From Dechloromonas sp. (lineage in GTDB: Bacteria > Pseudomonadota > Gammaproteobacteria > Burkholderiales > Rhodocyclaceae): DNA of 21,204 nt. The position numbers and the translations under genes are program-made. Where the stretch lies: contig JAFLDQ010000051.1 of NCBI GenBank assembly GCA_017302355.1, positions 1-21,204 on the forward strand, read 5' to 3'. Below, one piece after another: positions 7,096 through 14,926 of this stretch. Under the pieces are notes generated by a model. The model made no database searches. It was given only the letters and a program-made list of their open reading frames with translations, and was not told the origin of the DNA. Each line of letters starts with the position of its first letter. Position 1 is the first letter of the stretch.

Positions 7096-8592
7096 TCAGT
7101 GCCGGTGCGGGTGATCGGCCGCATGGTGGGTTCCGGAGGCGGCGCGGTGGTGCAGGGTCGCGTGAATGTCGGCGTGCGGCGTCGGGCGGCCCACCCACTG
7201 CGGCAGCAGCGAGCCGGCGACCATGCCGAGCATGCTGACTGCCAGCCCGATCAGTTGCGGCGGCACAGGACTCGCCTCGCCGATCAGCAGTTCGACGAGG
7301 ATCCAGGCGCCGAGGCCGCCACCGATCGCCGCCAGCGCTCCCTGCGTGGAGGCCCGTTTCCAGAACGCGCCGAAAAACAGCGGGACGAAGGCGCCGGCCA
7401 GCGTCACCTTGTAGGCGTTCTCGACCATCTTGAAGATGCTGGCGCTGGAGTAGAGCGCAAAGCCGAGGACGATGAGGGCGAAGCAGACGATGGAGATGCG
7501 CATGACGCGCAGAAACTGGTGGTCGCCCATGGCCGGGAAGAAGCCGCGCACGACATTTTCCGAGAACGCCACCGACGGCGCCAGCAGGGTCGCCGACGAG
7601 CAGCTCATCACCGCCGACAGCACGGCGCCGAAGAAGACGGCCTGGGCGACGAGCGGGGTGTGTTGCAGCACCAGCGTCGGCAACACCAGCTGCGAGTCGG
7701 TCTCGAGCAGGCTGGTGAACAGGCCGGGGTCGATCAGCGTCGCCGAATAGGCGATGAACATCGGCACGAAGGTGAAGCAGAAATAGATCGTGCCGCCGAG
7801 GATCGAGCCCCAGATGGCGATGGTCGCCGTCCTCGCCGAGGTGATGCGCTGGAAGACGTCTTGCTGCGGGATCGAGCCGAGCATCATGGTCATCCAGGCG
7901 CCGAGGAAGGCCAGCCATTGCCAGGGGTCGGGGGGCGGAAAGAAATCGAGCTTGCCTGCGGTCGACGCGTGCTGGATGACCAATTCCACGCCGCCGGTGA
8001 GGCCGGAGACGAGGTAGCCGATGTACAGCATGCCGCCCATGATGACGCCCATCTGGACGAAATCGAGGATGGCGACCGAGAGCATGCCGCCGAAGGTGGT
8101 GTAGGTGAGGACGATGGCGGCGCCGAGGATCATGCCGGCGGTCTGGCTGACGAAGCCGCCGGTGACGACGTTGAAGACGAGGCCGAGCGCCTTGATCTGC
8201 GCCGACACCCAGCCGAGATAGGAGGCGACGATGCACAGCGTCGTCAGCACCTCGACCGTGCGGTTGTAGCGCAGGCGGAAATAGTCGCCCAAGGTCAGGA
8301 TGTTGAGGTTGTAGAGCTTCCTGGAGAAAAAGATGCCGGCGATGATCAGGCACAGCGCCGCGCCGAAGGGGTCGGCGACGACACCGCGCAGGCCCTCCTT
8401 GACGAAGGTGGCGGAAACGCCGAACACCGCCTCGGCGCCGAACCAGGTGGCGAAGACGGTGGCGGTGACGACCGGCAGCGGCAGGTGGCGGCCGGCGACC
8501 GCGAAGTCCTTGGCGGTATGCACGCGCGTGGCGACGTAGAGGCCGATACCGATGGACAGCATCAGGTAGAGAACGACGAACCAGATCAGCAT
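7096..8592 (-). CDS. Sodium:solute symporter (SSS family) with His-rich C-terminus
   Basis: The 498-residue protein has about 13 hydrophobic segments and SSS-family features. These are the N-terminal KDFAVAGRHLPLPVV segment after helix 1, the conserved GSIPQQDVFQRITSA loop, and the SAVMSCSSATLLAPS helix that usually contributes to the sodium site. Family members bring a small solute (sugar, amino acid, organic acid, proline or pantothenate) across the inner membrane together with sodium. The sequence does not let me name the substrate. The last 29 residues carry nine histidines (473, 477, 481, 482, 489, 490, 494, 496, 498), which is unusual for the family. The start at 8592 fits the family N-terminus, although no strong ribosome binding site is seen. 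A perfect TATAAT lies 39 bases upstream on the same strand. Confidence 0.88.
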   Translation of the reverse strand: MLIWFVVLYLMLSIGIGLYVATRVHTAKDFAVAGRHLPLPVVTATVFATWFGAEAVFGVSATFVKEGLRGVVADPFGAALCLIIAGIFFSRKLYNLNILTLGDYFRLRYNRTVEVLTTLCIVASYLGWVSAQIKALGLVFNVVTGGFVSQTAGMILGAAIVLTYTTFGGMLSVAILDFVQMGVIMGGMLYIGYLVSGLTGGVELVIQHASTAGKLDFFPPPDPWQWLAFLGAWMTMMLGSIPQQDVFQRITSARTATIAIWGSILGGTIYFCFTFVPMFIAYSATLIDPGLFTSLLETDSQLVLPTLVLQHTPLVAQAVFFGAVLSAVMSCSSATLLAPSVAFSENVVRGFFPAMGDHQFLRVMRISIVCFALIVLGFALYSSASIFKMVENAYKVTLAGAFVPLFFGAFWKRASTQGALAAIGGGLGAWILVELLIGEASPVPPQLIGLAVSMLGMVAGSLLPQWVGRPTPHADIHATLHHRAASGTHHAADHPHRH

Positions 8593-8630
8593 GTCGCTAG
8601 ACCGAAAGGCTGGATTTTGGGGTTGCGCAA

Positions 8631-8636
8631 ATTATA
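8631..8636 (-). promoter_or_regulatory. Candidate -10 element of the symporter gene
   Basis: On the minus strand this is a perfect TATAAT, ending 38 bases before the symporter ATG at 8592, so a leader of about 30 bases is expected. The region 17 bases upstream is GC-rich and has no good -35 match. An activator may therefore be needed. Confidence 0.45.
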
Positions 8637-8762
8637 GGGTCAGCGAAGGACCGCGCGGGGTGTCGCCGCCCGGGAAGGCCCGCCGGCACCGCTGGAAGCC
8701 GCGGGAACTCGCCGTTTGCGGCGGCGCCACGCAGCACTTGCCAATGGCACGGATTGCATATA

Positions 8763-8778
8763 CTGTATATATGCACAG
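8763..8778 (+). promoter_or_regulatory. LexA-binding SOS box upstream of recA
   Basis: CTGTATATATGCACAG matches the Escherichia coli-type LexA consensus at 14 of 16 positions, including both invariant CTG and CAG ends. It overlaps a possible -10 (TATACT, 8759-8764, 5/6) that has TTGCCA 15 bases further upstream (8738-8743). LexA binding here would block that promoter. The box lies 185 bases before the recA ATG, further than in many recA genes. Confidence 0.82.
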
Positions 8779-8784
8779 TCAATT

Positions 8785-8826
8785 GCCTCGCCCGGGATTC
8801 CGGGTGACCCGGCGATCGACCGAGGC
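8785..8826 (+). other. Nested inverted repeats in the recA leader
   Basis: The outer arms are GCCTCG (8785-8790) and CGAGGC (8821-8826). Inside them CCGGG (8800-8804) and CCCGG (8808-8812) can pair around a TGA loop. The element starts seven bases after the LexA box and would lie near the 5' end of a message from the LexA-controlled promoter. The function is unknown; no T-run follows, so it is not a standard terminator. Confidence 0.4.
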
Positions 8827-8930
8827 GCCGGAAGGTGCGCCTTGTGCCGGGCCCGCGCTGGATGGATCGCGCTGCCGGGCGGCAAGGCCGTCCCGGCCTT
8901 CAGCAATTTCTATTCCAACCTTGGCCCGTG

Positions 8931-8939
8931 TGCCATAAT
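8931..8939 (+). promoter_or_regulatory. Candidate proximal recA promoter (extended -10)
   Basis: TGCCATAAT is an extended -10 (TG, one base, then CATAAT, 5/6). Transcription would start near 8946 and leave a leader of about 18 bases that keeps the GAGGGA ribosome binding site. No LexA box overlaps it, so it could supply SOS-independent recA expression. There is no good -35 element. Confidence 0.4.
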
Positions 8940-8963
8940 TCCACCCATTATCGAGGGATCGCA

Positions 8964-9984
<1,021 letters not shown>

Positions 9985-9992
<8 letters not shown>

Positions 9993-10428
9993 TTCCGGCC
10001 ACGCGCTGCGGGTTGCCGCGTTGCGCCTCCTCGCCCGGCGGGAATACAGCCGGGCCGACCTGAAAGCGCGACTGGCGATCGCCGCCGGGTCGGAGGAAGA
10101 ACTGGATTGCCTGCTCGATGCCCTGCAGGCCGAGCGCCTGCTTTCCGATCGGCGCTACGCGAGCGAACGTGTTGCAGCCCGCGCCGTGCGCTACGGCAAT
10201 GCGCGACTGAAGCAGGAATTGCGACAGCACGGCATAGATGACGACGACATTGCCGGCGCGCTGCCCGAGGGCGGTGACGAGGCGGCGCGTTGCCGGGCCG
10301 TCTGGGCAAGGAAGTTCGGCCGCCTGCCGGCGGACGCGACGGAGCGCGGCAGGCAGATGCGTTTCCTGCAGTATCGCGGTTTCACCGGCGACGCGATTCG
10401 CGGCGTGCTGCGCGGAGCCGGCGAATGA
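9985..10428 (+). CDS. recX: RecA modulator RecX
   Basis: The 147-residue protein shows RecX-type three-helix repeats: [19 protein letters not shown] near the start, then [43 protein letters not shown], and a final [24 protein letters not shown] segment. RecX binds RecA filaments and limits or adjusts RecA activity in the cytoplasm. The ATG at 9985 lies inside the last codons of recA, with an eight-base overlap, which couples the two genes. Its own stop overlaps the lptB ATG (ATGA at 10425-10428). The length is normal for a short RecX. Confidence 0.93.
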
Positions 10429-11162
10429 GCGTTTCTGGCGTCTCCCGGCTGGCGGCCAGCAATCTGCGCAAGAAGTACAAGGCGCGCACCGTGGTCACCG
10501 ATGTTTCGTTCGACGTCAAGAGCGGCGAGGTGGTCGGTCTCCTCGGGCCCAATGGCGCGGGGAAGACGACCTGCTTCTACATGATCGTCGGTCTCGCCCC
10601 GGCCGATGGCGGCGAGGTCCATATCGACGACGTCCGCCTGACTCATTTGCCGATGCACAGCCGGGCGCGTCAGGGGCTCTCCTATCTGCCGCAGGAGGCG
10701 TCGGTCTTCCGCAAGCTGACCGTCGAGGAGAACATCCGGGCCGTCCTGGAATTGCTGAACATTGCGGAAGCGGAAGTCGACGATCGCCTCGAGGGTCTGC
10801 TCGAGGAACTGCATATCGGCCATGTCCGCCACATCAATGCCGCTTCGCTGTCCGGCGGCGAGCGGCGGCGGGTCGAGATCGCCCGCGCGCTGGCGACCGA
10901 TCCACGCTTCATCCTGCTCGACGAACCGTTCGCCGGGGTCGACCCGATCGCCGTGCTCGAAATCCAGAAGATCATCCGTTTCCTGAAGGAGCGCGGAATC
11001 GGCGTCCTGATTACCGACCACAATGTCCGGGAAACGCTCGGCATCTGCGACCACGCTTACATCATCAACGAAGGCCGGGTCCTTGCCGCCGGGCGCTCCG
11101 ACGAAATCGTCGGCAACGAGAGCGTGCGCAAGGTCTATCTGGGTGAGCACTTCAAGCTGTGA
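10425..11162 (+). CDS. lptB: Lipopolysaccharide export ATP-binding protein LptB
   Basis: The 245-residue ABC ATPase has Walker A GPNGAGKT at 41-48, Q90 in the Q-loop ([14 protein letters not shown]), signature LSGGE at 142-146, Walker B ILLDEP at 163-168 and the switch histidine H199 (ITDHN). The [17 protein letters not shown] and [12 protein letters not shown] segments are typical of LptB. LptB powers LptFG to extract lipopolysaccharide from the inner membrane and push it along the LptC-LptA bridge. In many Proteobacteria lptC and lptA lie just upstream; here recX takes that place and overlaps lptB by ATGA, so expression is probably coupled to recA-recX. rpoN follows 31 bases downstream, as in other Proteobacteria. 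Confidence 0.96.
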   Translation: MSVSGVSRLAASNLRKKYKARTVVTDVSFDVKSGEVVGLLGPNGAGKTTCFYMIVGLAPADGGEVHIDDVRLTHLPMHSRARQGLSYLPQEASVFRKLTVEENIRAVLELLNIAEAEVDDRLEGLLEELHIGHVRHINAASLSGGERRRVEIARALATDPRFILLDEPFAGVDPIAVLEIQKIIRFLKERGIGVLITDHNVRETLGICDHAYIINEGRVLAAGRSDEIVGNESVRKVYLGEHFKL

Positions 11163-11193
11163 GACCTGAACCCGGCAGCAGGACATCCGATCG

Positions 11194-12666
11194 ATGAAGC
11201 CCGCCCTCCAGCTGAAGCTTTCCCAGCATCTGGCGCTCACCCCGCAGTTGCAGCAGTCGATCAAGCTCCTGCAGCTGTCGACGGTCGAGATGCAGCAGGA
11301 AATCGAGAATTACCTGTTCGAGAACCCGATGCTCGAGCGTGACGACGATGGCGGCCACGAGTCATTCGCCGCGGCGCAGCAATTCGACGCGCCGCGCAGC
11401 GACGCGGCCGAACGCGCCGATCATGACGGGCGTGAGGAGCGCGATGCGCGGGACGATCGCGAGATGGCCGCCCCTGGCGCGCCCTCGGACGTCGACGATG
11501 ATCGCTGGAGTTCGGATGCCGGGACGTTTGCCGGCGCCGGTCGCGATGACGGCGACGACGACGGCGAAGCACAGGATATTCATGGCAGCACGCCCACCTT
11601 GCGGGATCATCTGACCTGGCAGATGGGCGTCATGCAACTCAGCGAACGCGACCGCAGTCTCGTGCGCTTCCTGATCGACGCGCTCGACGACGACGGCTAT
11701 CTCGCCACACCGCTCGCCGAACTCCTCGAAGGCATCCCGGCGGAGTACGGGATCGAGCTGGAAGATCTGGAAATCGCCCTTTGCCATATCCAGAGTTTCG
11801 AACCCACGGGCATCGGCGCGCGCAGTCCGCGGGAGTGCCTGGCGCTGCAGCTCAGGGCTCTCCCGAAATCAGCCGTCCAGCAACTGGCGCTGGTGATCGT
11901 CGACAAGCATCTCGAACTCCTGGCGGGGCGCGATTTCGCCCGGATCCGGCGGCTTGCCGACTGCACGGAAGAGGCGCTCAAGGCGGCGCACGCGCTGATC
12001 GTCAGCCTCAATCCACGCCCCGGATCGCGCTTCGCGCAGATGGAGGCGCGGTACATCACGCCCGATGTTATCGTCAGGAAGCTGAGAGGCCAATGGACGG
12101 CTTACATCAATCCGGATGCCTATCCGCGGCTGCGCATCAACCGGCTCTATGCCGAGGTGCTGGGCAGGCAAAGGCGCGGTAACGGCAACCTGACGGGGCA
12201 GCTGCAGGAGGCGCGCTGGCTGATCCGGAACGTGCAGCAGCGCTTCGAGACGATTCAACGGGTGACGCAGGCCATCGTCGACCGCCAGCGCCAGTTCTTC
12301 GAACATGGCGAGGTGGCGATGCGCCCGCTGGTCCTGCGCGAGATCGCCGATATTCTCGGTTTGCACGAGTCGACCGTGTCACGGGTGACCAGCCAGAAAT
12401 ACATGGCCACGCCGCGCGGGATTTTCGAGCTGAAGTATTTCTTCGGCAGCCATGTCGCCACCGACAGCGGCGGCGCATGCTCCGCCACCGCCATTCGCGC
12501 CCTGATCAAGCAGCTGGTGGGCGCAGAAGATGGCAGGAAGCCCCTGTCGGACAGCCAGTTGTCCGAAATACTCGGCCAGCAGGGAATTGTTGTAGCCCGC
12601 CGAACCGTGGCAAAATATCGCGAGTCGCTCAACATTCCGCCGGTCAATTTACGCAAGACCCTGTAG
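11194..12666 (+). CDS. rpoN: RNA polymerase sigma-54 factor
   Basis: The 490-residue protein has the three RpoN regions. Region I (1-50) is the glutamine- and leucine-rich activator-responding part (LTPQLQQSIKLLQLSTVEMQQ). Region II (about 50-130) is a variable linker very rich in aspartate and glutamate. Region III holds the core-binding domain, a helix-turn-helix (about 379-402, LVLREIADILGLHESTVSRV) and the RpoN box ARRTVAKYRE at 468-477, which reads the -24 promoter element. It directs polymerase to -24/-12 promoters that need AAA+ activators, typically for nitrogen, carbon and motility genes. A possible CAGGA ribosome binding site lies before the ATG. It sits in the usual lptB-rpoN-hpf-ptsN order. 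Confidence 0.97.
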   Translation: MKPALQLKLSQHLALTPQLQQSIKLLQLSTVEMQQEIENYLFENPMLERDDDGGHESFAAAQQFDAPRSDAAERADHDGREERDARDDREMAAPGAPSDVDDDRWSSDAGTFAGAGRDDGDDDGEAQDIHGSTPTLRDHLTWQMGVMQLSERDRSLVRFLIDALDDDGYLATPLAELLEGIPAEYGIELEDLEIALCHIQSFEPTGIGARSPRECLALQLRALPKSAVQQLALVIVDKHLELLAGRDFARIRRLADCTEEALKAAHALIVSLNPRPGSRFAQMEARYITPDVIVRKLRGQWTAYINPDAYPRLRINRLYAEVLGRQRRGNGNLTGQLQEARWLIRNVQQRFETIQRVTQAIVDRQRQFFEHGEVAMRPLVLREIADILGLHESTVSRVTSQKYMATPRGIFELKYFFGSHVATDSGGACSATAIRALIKQLVGAEDGRKPLSDSQLSEILGQQGIVVARRTVAKYRESLNIPPVNLRKTL

Positions 12667-12681
12667 CGAGAGGAGAAAAAA

Positions 12682-13005
12682 ATGAATCTTCAGATTGCTG
12701 GTCACCACATTGAAGTCACACCGGCATTGCGACTGTATGTGGAGAACAAGCTGGAACCCGTGATTCGCCATTTTGACAAGGTGGCCGGGGTGAATGTGAT
12801 TCTGTCGGTCGAGAAGCTGAAGCAGAAGGCCGAAGTCACCGTCCATGTGCCGGGAAAGGACATCCACGTCGAGGAATCAGGGGAAGACCTCTATGCCGCC
12901 ATCGACGCCCTGTTCGACAAGCTGGACCGCCAGGTTCAGAAGCACAAGCAGAAGGTCCAGGACCACCATCGGGGCGACCGGCCCAACCACGAAGTGGCTG
13001 GCTGA
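12682..13005 (+). CDS. hpf: Short ribosome hibernation promoting factor
   Basis: At 107 residues this is a short-form HPF of the sigma-54 modulation/S30EA family. It starts [20 protein letters not shown] and continues with the alpha-beta fold ([63 protein letters not shown]). The long-form C-terminal dimerisation domain is absent. Short HPF binds the 30S decoding site in stationary phase and, with RMF in gammaproteobacteria, promotes 100S dimers. A strong AGGAGA ribosome binding site precedes the ATG. The gene begins 15 bases after rpoN, the conserved position. Confidence 0.95.
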   Translation: MNLQIAGHHIEVTPALRLYVENKLEPVIRHFDKVAGVNVILSVEKLKQKAEVTVHVPGKDIHVEESGEDLYAAIDALFDKLDRQVQKHKQKVQDHHRGDRPNHEVAG

Positions 13006-13014
13006 ATTCTCAAC

Positions 13015-13038
13015 GACCGCAGCGCCGCCGCCGCGGTC
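13015..13038 (+). terminator. Hairpin between hpf and ptsN, possible attenuator
   Basis: GACCGC (13015-13020) pairs with GCGGTC (13033-13038). After one A-C mismatch, GCG (13022-13024) pairs with CGC (13029-13031). CTGTCTTTGG follows, which is only moderately T-rich. It may reduce read-through or set an RNA processing site between hpf and ptsN, but it is not a textbook terminator. Confidence 0.33.
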
Positions 13039-13052
13039 CTGTCTTTGGTGAC

Positions 13053-13502
13053 ATGATGAACCCACTGATCAACATCCTGCCCGTTGGCCGGATCCTTCTT
13101 GACCTCGAATCGACCAGCAAGAAGCGTGTCTTCGAACAGGTTGGAGCGCTTTTCGAGAGTCATCTCGGACTTTCCCGCGCCGTCGTCTTCGACAGCCTGT
13201 TCGCCCGCGAGAAGCTTGGTTCCACCGGCCTAGGCCAGGGGGTGGCCATTCCCCACGGCCGCATCAAGGGTCTGAAACAGGCCGCCGGGGCGTTCGTGCG
13301 GCTGAAGACCCCCGTTCCCTTCGATGCCCCGGACGGGCGCGCCGTCAATCTGCTGTTCTTCCTGCTGGTGCCCGAGCAGGCGACCGAACAGCATCTGGAA
13401 ATCCTTTCCGAGCTCGCCCAACGCTTTGCCGAACGGCCGTTCCGCGATGCCCTGGCGGCGGCGCCGGATTCGCCTGCCGTGGTCGCCCTGTTCCAGAACT
13501 AG
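13053..13502 (+). CDS. ptsN: Nitrogen-related PTS enzyme IIA (EIIA-Ntr)
   Basis: The 149-residue PTS EIIA type 2 domain has the phosphorylated histidine at H68 in GVAIPHGR. Other family features are STSKKRVFEQVGALF near the N-terminus, FDSLFAREKLGSTGLGQG, and LLFFLLVPEQATEQHLEILSELAQRF. EIIA-Ntr receives phosphate through the PtsP-PtsO relay and regulates potassium, nitrogen and carbon processes rather than transporting sugar. Two ATG codons lie side by side at the start (13053 and 13056) and either could serve. It lies 47 bases after hpf and seven bases before hprK, supporting one transcription unit. Confidence 0.94.
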   Translation: MMNPLINILPVGRILLDLESTSKKRVFEQVGALFESHLGLSRAVVFDSLFAREKLGSTGLGQGVAIPHGRIKGLKQAAGAFVRLKTPVPFDAPDGRAVNLLFFLLVPEQATEQHLEILSELAQRFAERPFRDALAAAPDSPAVVALFQN

Positions 13503-13509
13503 CGCCCCG

Positions 13510-14448
13510 GTGCTCCGCCACATCAGTCTGGTTCAGCTCTACGAGGACAACCGCGACGCGTTGTCGCTGAACTGGGTGATCGGTCAGCGCGTCGACCGGC
13601 GGATCGGAATCAAGGTTTCCAGCAATTACGGCGCCGACGTCGTCGGCCATGTCAACATCATTCACCCGGAGCGTCTCCAGGTCATGGGCCAGGGTGAATA
13701 CGACTGGGCCATGCGCATCGGCGAGCGGCGCTTCGCCCATCTCTTTCATGAGTTGCTTCTGGCGAAACCCCCGGCCGTCCTGGTCGCCGACGGTCTGACC
13801 GCCCCGAATGTGCTGATCGAGGCGTGCAAGGCGTCGGACACCCCGCTCATCCTGTCGCCTAAGCCATGTTCCGCCGTCATCGACTTGTTGCGCATCTATC
13901 TTTCGTCGCGGCTGGCCGACACCGTCAACCTGCACGGCGTCTTCATGGATGTGTTTGGCATGGGCGTCCTGATCACCGGGGATTCGGGGGTCGGCAAGTC
14001 GGAACTGGCGCTCGAGCTGATCTCGCGGGGCCATGGCCTAGTCGCCGACGACGTTGTCGAAATGGGCCGCATCGCCCCGGCGACGGTCGAAGGCCGCTGC
14101 CCCGGCATGCTCCGCGACTTCCTCGAAGTGCGCGGGCTCGGACTGCTGAACATCCGCACGATATTCGGCGAGACGGCGTCACGCCGCAAGATGAAGCTCA
14201 AGCTGATCGTCCACCTGCAGAAATCCGCCACGGGCGCCGATGCCCCGCGCCTGCCCCTGGATGCCCAGGTGCAGGAAGTCCTCGGCATCCCGATCCGCAC
14301 GGTCGTCATCCCGGTCGCCGCCGGACGCAACCTGGCCGTCCTTCTCGAAGCGGCGGTGCGCAATACGATCCTGCACTTGCGCGGCATCGACAGCATGCAG
14401 GACTTCATCGACCGCCAGCAGCGGATGATGCTTGACGAAGAGGGTTGA
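13510..14448 (+). CDS. hprK: HPr kinase/phosphorylase
   Basis: The 312-residue protein has an N-terminal DRTGG-like domain (1-130) and a C-terminal kinase domain. The kinase domain shows H142 in NLHGV, Walker A GDSGVGKS at 157-164, the acidic pair D180-D181, and the signature EVRGLGLLNIR at 206-216. It phosphorylates or dephosphorylates a serine of HPr. In Betaproteobacteria, which often lack full sugar PTS, it acts with the PtsN/PtsO branch. The start is GTG at 13510, giving MLRHISLVQLYEDN, the expected N-terminus; a longer frame upstream runs through ptsN out of frame and is not homologous. The ribosome binding site is weak, so coupling to ptsN seven bases upstream is likely. Confidence 0.95.
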   Translation: MLRHISLVQLYEDNRDALSLNWVIGQRVDRRIGIKVSSNYGADVVGHVNIIHPERLQVMGQGEYDWAMRIGERRFAHLFHELLLAKPPAVLVADGLTAPNVLIEACKASDTPLILSPKPCSAVIDLLRIYLSSRLADTVNLHGVFMDVFGMGVLITGDSGVGKSELALELISRGHGLVADDVVEMGRIAPATVEGRCPGMLRDFLEVRGLGLLNIRTIFGETASRRKMKLKLIVHLQKSATGADAPRLPLDAQVQEVLGIPIRTVVIPVAAGRNLAVLLEAAVRNTILHLRGIDSMQDFIDRQQRMMLDEEG

Positions 14449-14500
14449 ATGCCGGACAGTTCCGCTGCATTCCAATACCATCCACATCAGGAGACAAACG

Positions 14501-14857
14501 ATGAAGACCTTGATTGCCATGTTGCTCGCCGCGTTTGCGGCATCCACCGCCTACGCTGCCGACGACTGCGCGGCCAAGGCCGCCGAGAAGAAGCTGGCGG
14601 GCGCGGCCAAGGACAGCTTCATGAAGAAGTGCATGGCCGATGCGGCGGGGTCAGGCAGCGCGTGTCAAGGAGCCGCCGATCAGAAGAAACTGGCCGGCGC
14701 CGCGCGCGCCAGTTTTCTGAAGAAGTGCGAGGGCGATGCGAAGGCCGGCGAGGCCGGCGCCGCCTGCGAGGAAGCGGCCAAGGAGAAAAAGCTGGCCGGC
14801 GCCGCCAAGAGCAGTTTCGTCAAAAAGTGCGTGGCGGACGCCCAGGCAGCCCGCTGA
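14501..14857 (+). CDS. Small secreted PsiF-repeat protein with three repeats
   Basis: The 118-residue protein has a clear signal peptide (MKTLIAMLLAAFAASTAYA, likely cleaved before ADDC), so it should be periplasmic. The mature part is three copies of a PsiF-like repeat. Each starts and ends with a cysteine separated by 20 residues (C23-C44, C55-C76, C89-C110) and has the core KKLAGAAxxSFxKKC. PsiF proteins are known as phosphate-starvation-induced in Escherichia coli; their biochemical role is unknown. The mature protein is rich in Ala and Lys and probably helical, with paired cysteines able to form disulfides. AGGAG at 14489-14493 supports the start. It lies 52 bases after hprK and may share its message. 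No Pho box is evident. Confidence 0.85.
   Translation: MKTLIAMLLAAFAASTAYAADDCAAKAAEKKLAGAAKDSFMKKCMADAAGSGSACQGAADQKKLAGAARASFLKKCEGDAKAGEAGAACEEAAKEKKLAGAAKSSFVKKCVADAQAAR
14567..14830 (+). repeat. Three tandem protein-coding repeats (PsiF-like)
   Basis: Three units of 22 residues run from cysteine to cysteine, at residues 23-44, 55-76 and 89-110. They are separated by linkers of 10 and 12 residues containing Ala, Gly and Asp or Glu. KKLAGAA is identical in all three. The copies differ mainly in the residues after the first cysteine (AAKAAE, QGAADQ, EEAAKE). Confidence 0.85.
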
Positions 14858-14886
14858 TTTCCTGATCGTTTCAGGGGTCGACCGCG

Positions 14887-14908
14887 ACGGCCGCCTTCGG
14901 GTGGCCGT
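14887..14908. terminator. UUCG-capped hairpin between convergent genes
   Basis: ACGGCCGCC (14887-14895) pairs with GGTGGCCGT (14900-14908) over nine positions, one of them G-U, closed by a TTCG tetraloop. It lies between the psiF-like gene and the converging cyclase/FHA gene. No T-run follows on either strand, so it may be a weak two-way terminator or a 3'-end stabilising stem. Confidence 0.5.
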
Positions 14909-14926
14909 AATTGCGTTGGCGGCTGC

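Larger units (their letters stand above)
8593..8963. other. 371-base non-coding regulatory region between the symporter gene and recA
   Basis: I see no gene here. The left part holds the symporter promoter candidate (minus strand). The middle holds the LexA box, and the right part is a leader with an inverted-repeat structure, a proximal extended -10 and the recA ribosome binding site (GAGGGA, 8953-8958, five bases before the ATG). Positions 8640-8735 hold nothing I can assign. Confidence 0.7.

Noticed and set aside
6974..8637. Additional long frames over the symporter gene on both strands
   Set aside because: They encode Arg/His/Asp-rich low-complexity products. The symporter frame has clear transmembrane segments and family motifs.
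8745..8758. Sigma-54-like promoter (TGGCAC then TTGCA) just before the recA LexA box
   Set aside because: The GG and GC pairs are two bases too close. Sigma-54 promoters tolerate almost no change in this spacing. The match is tempting because rpoN lies downstream, but it is probably chance.
8835..8963. N-terminal extension of recA from 8835
   Set aside because: The added 43 residues do not resemble RecA, while ATG 8964 has a good ribosome binding site and the standard RecA N-terminus.
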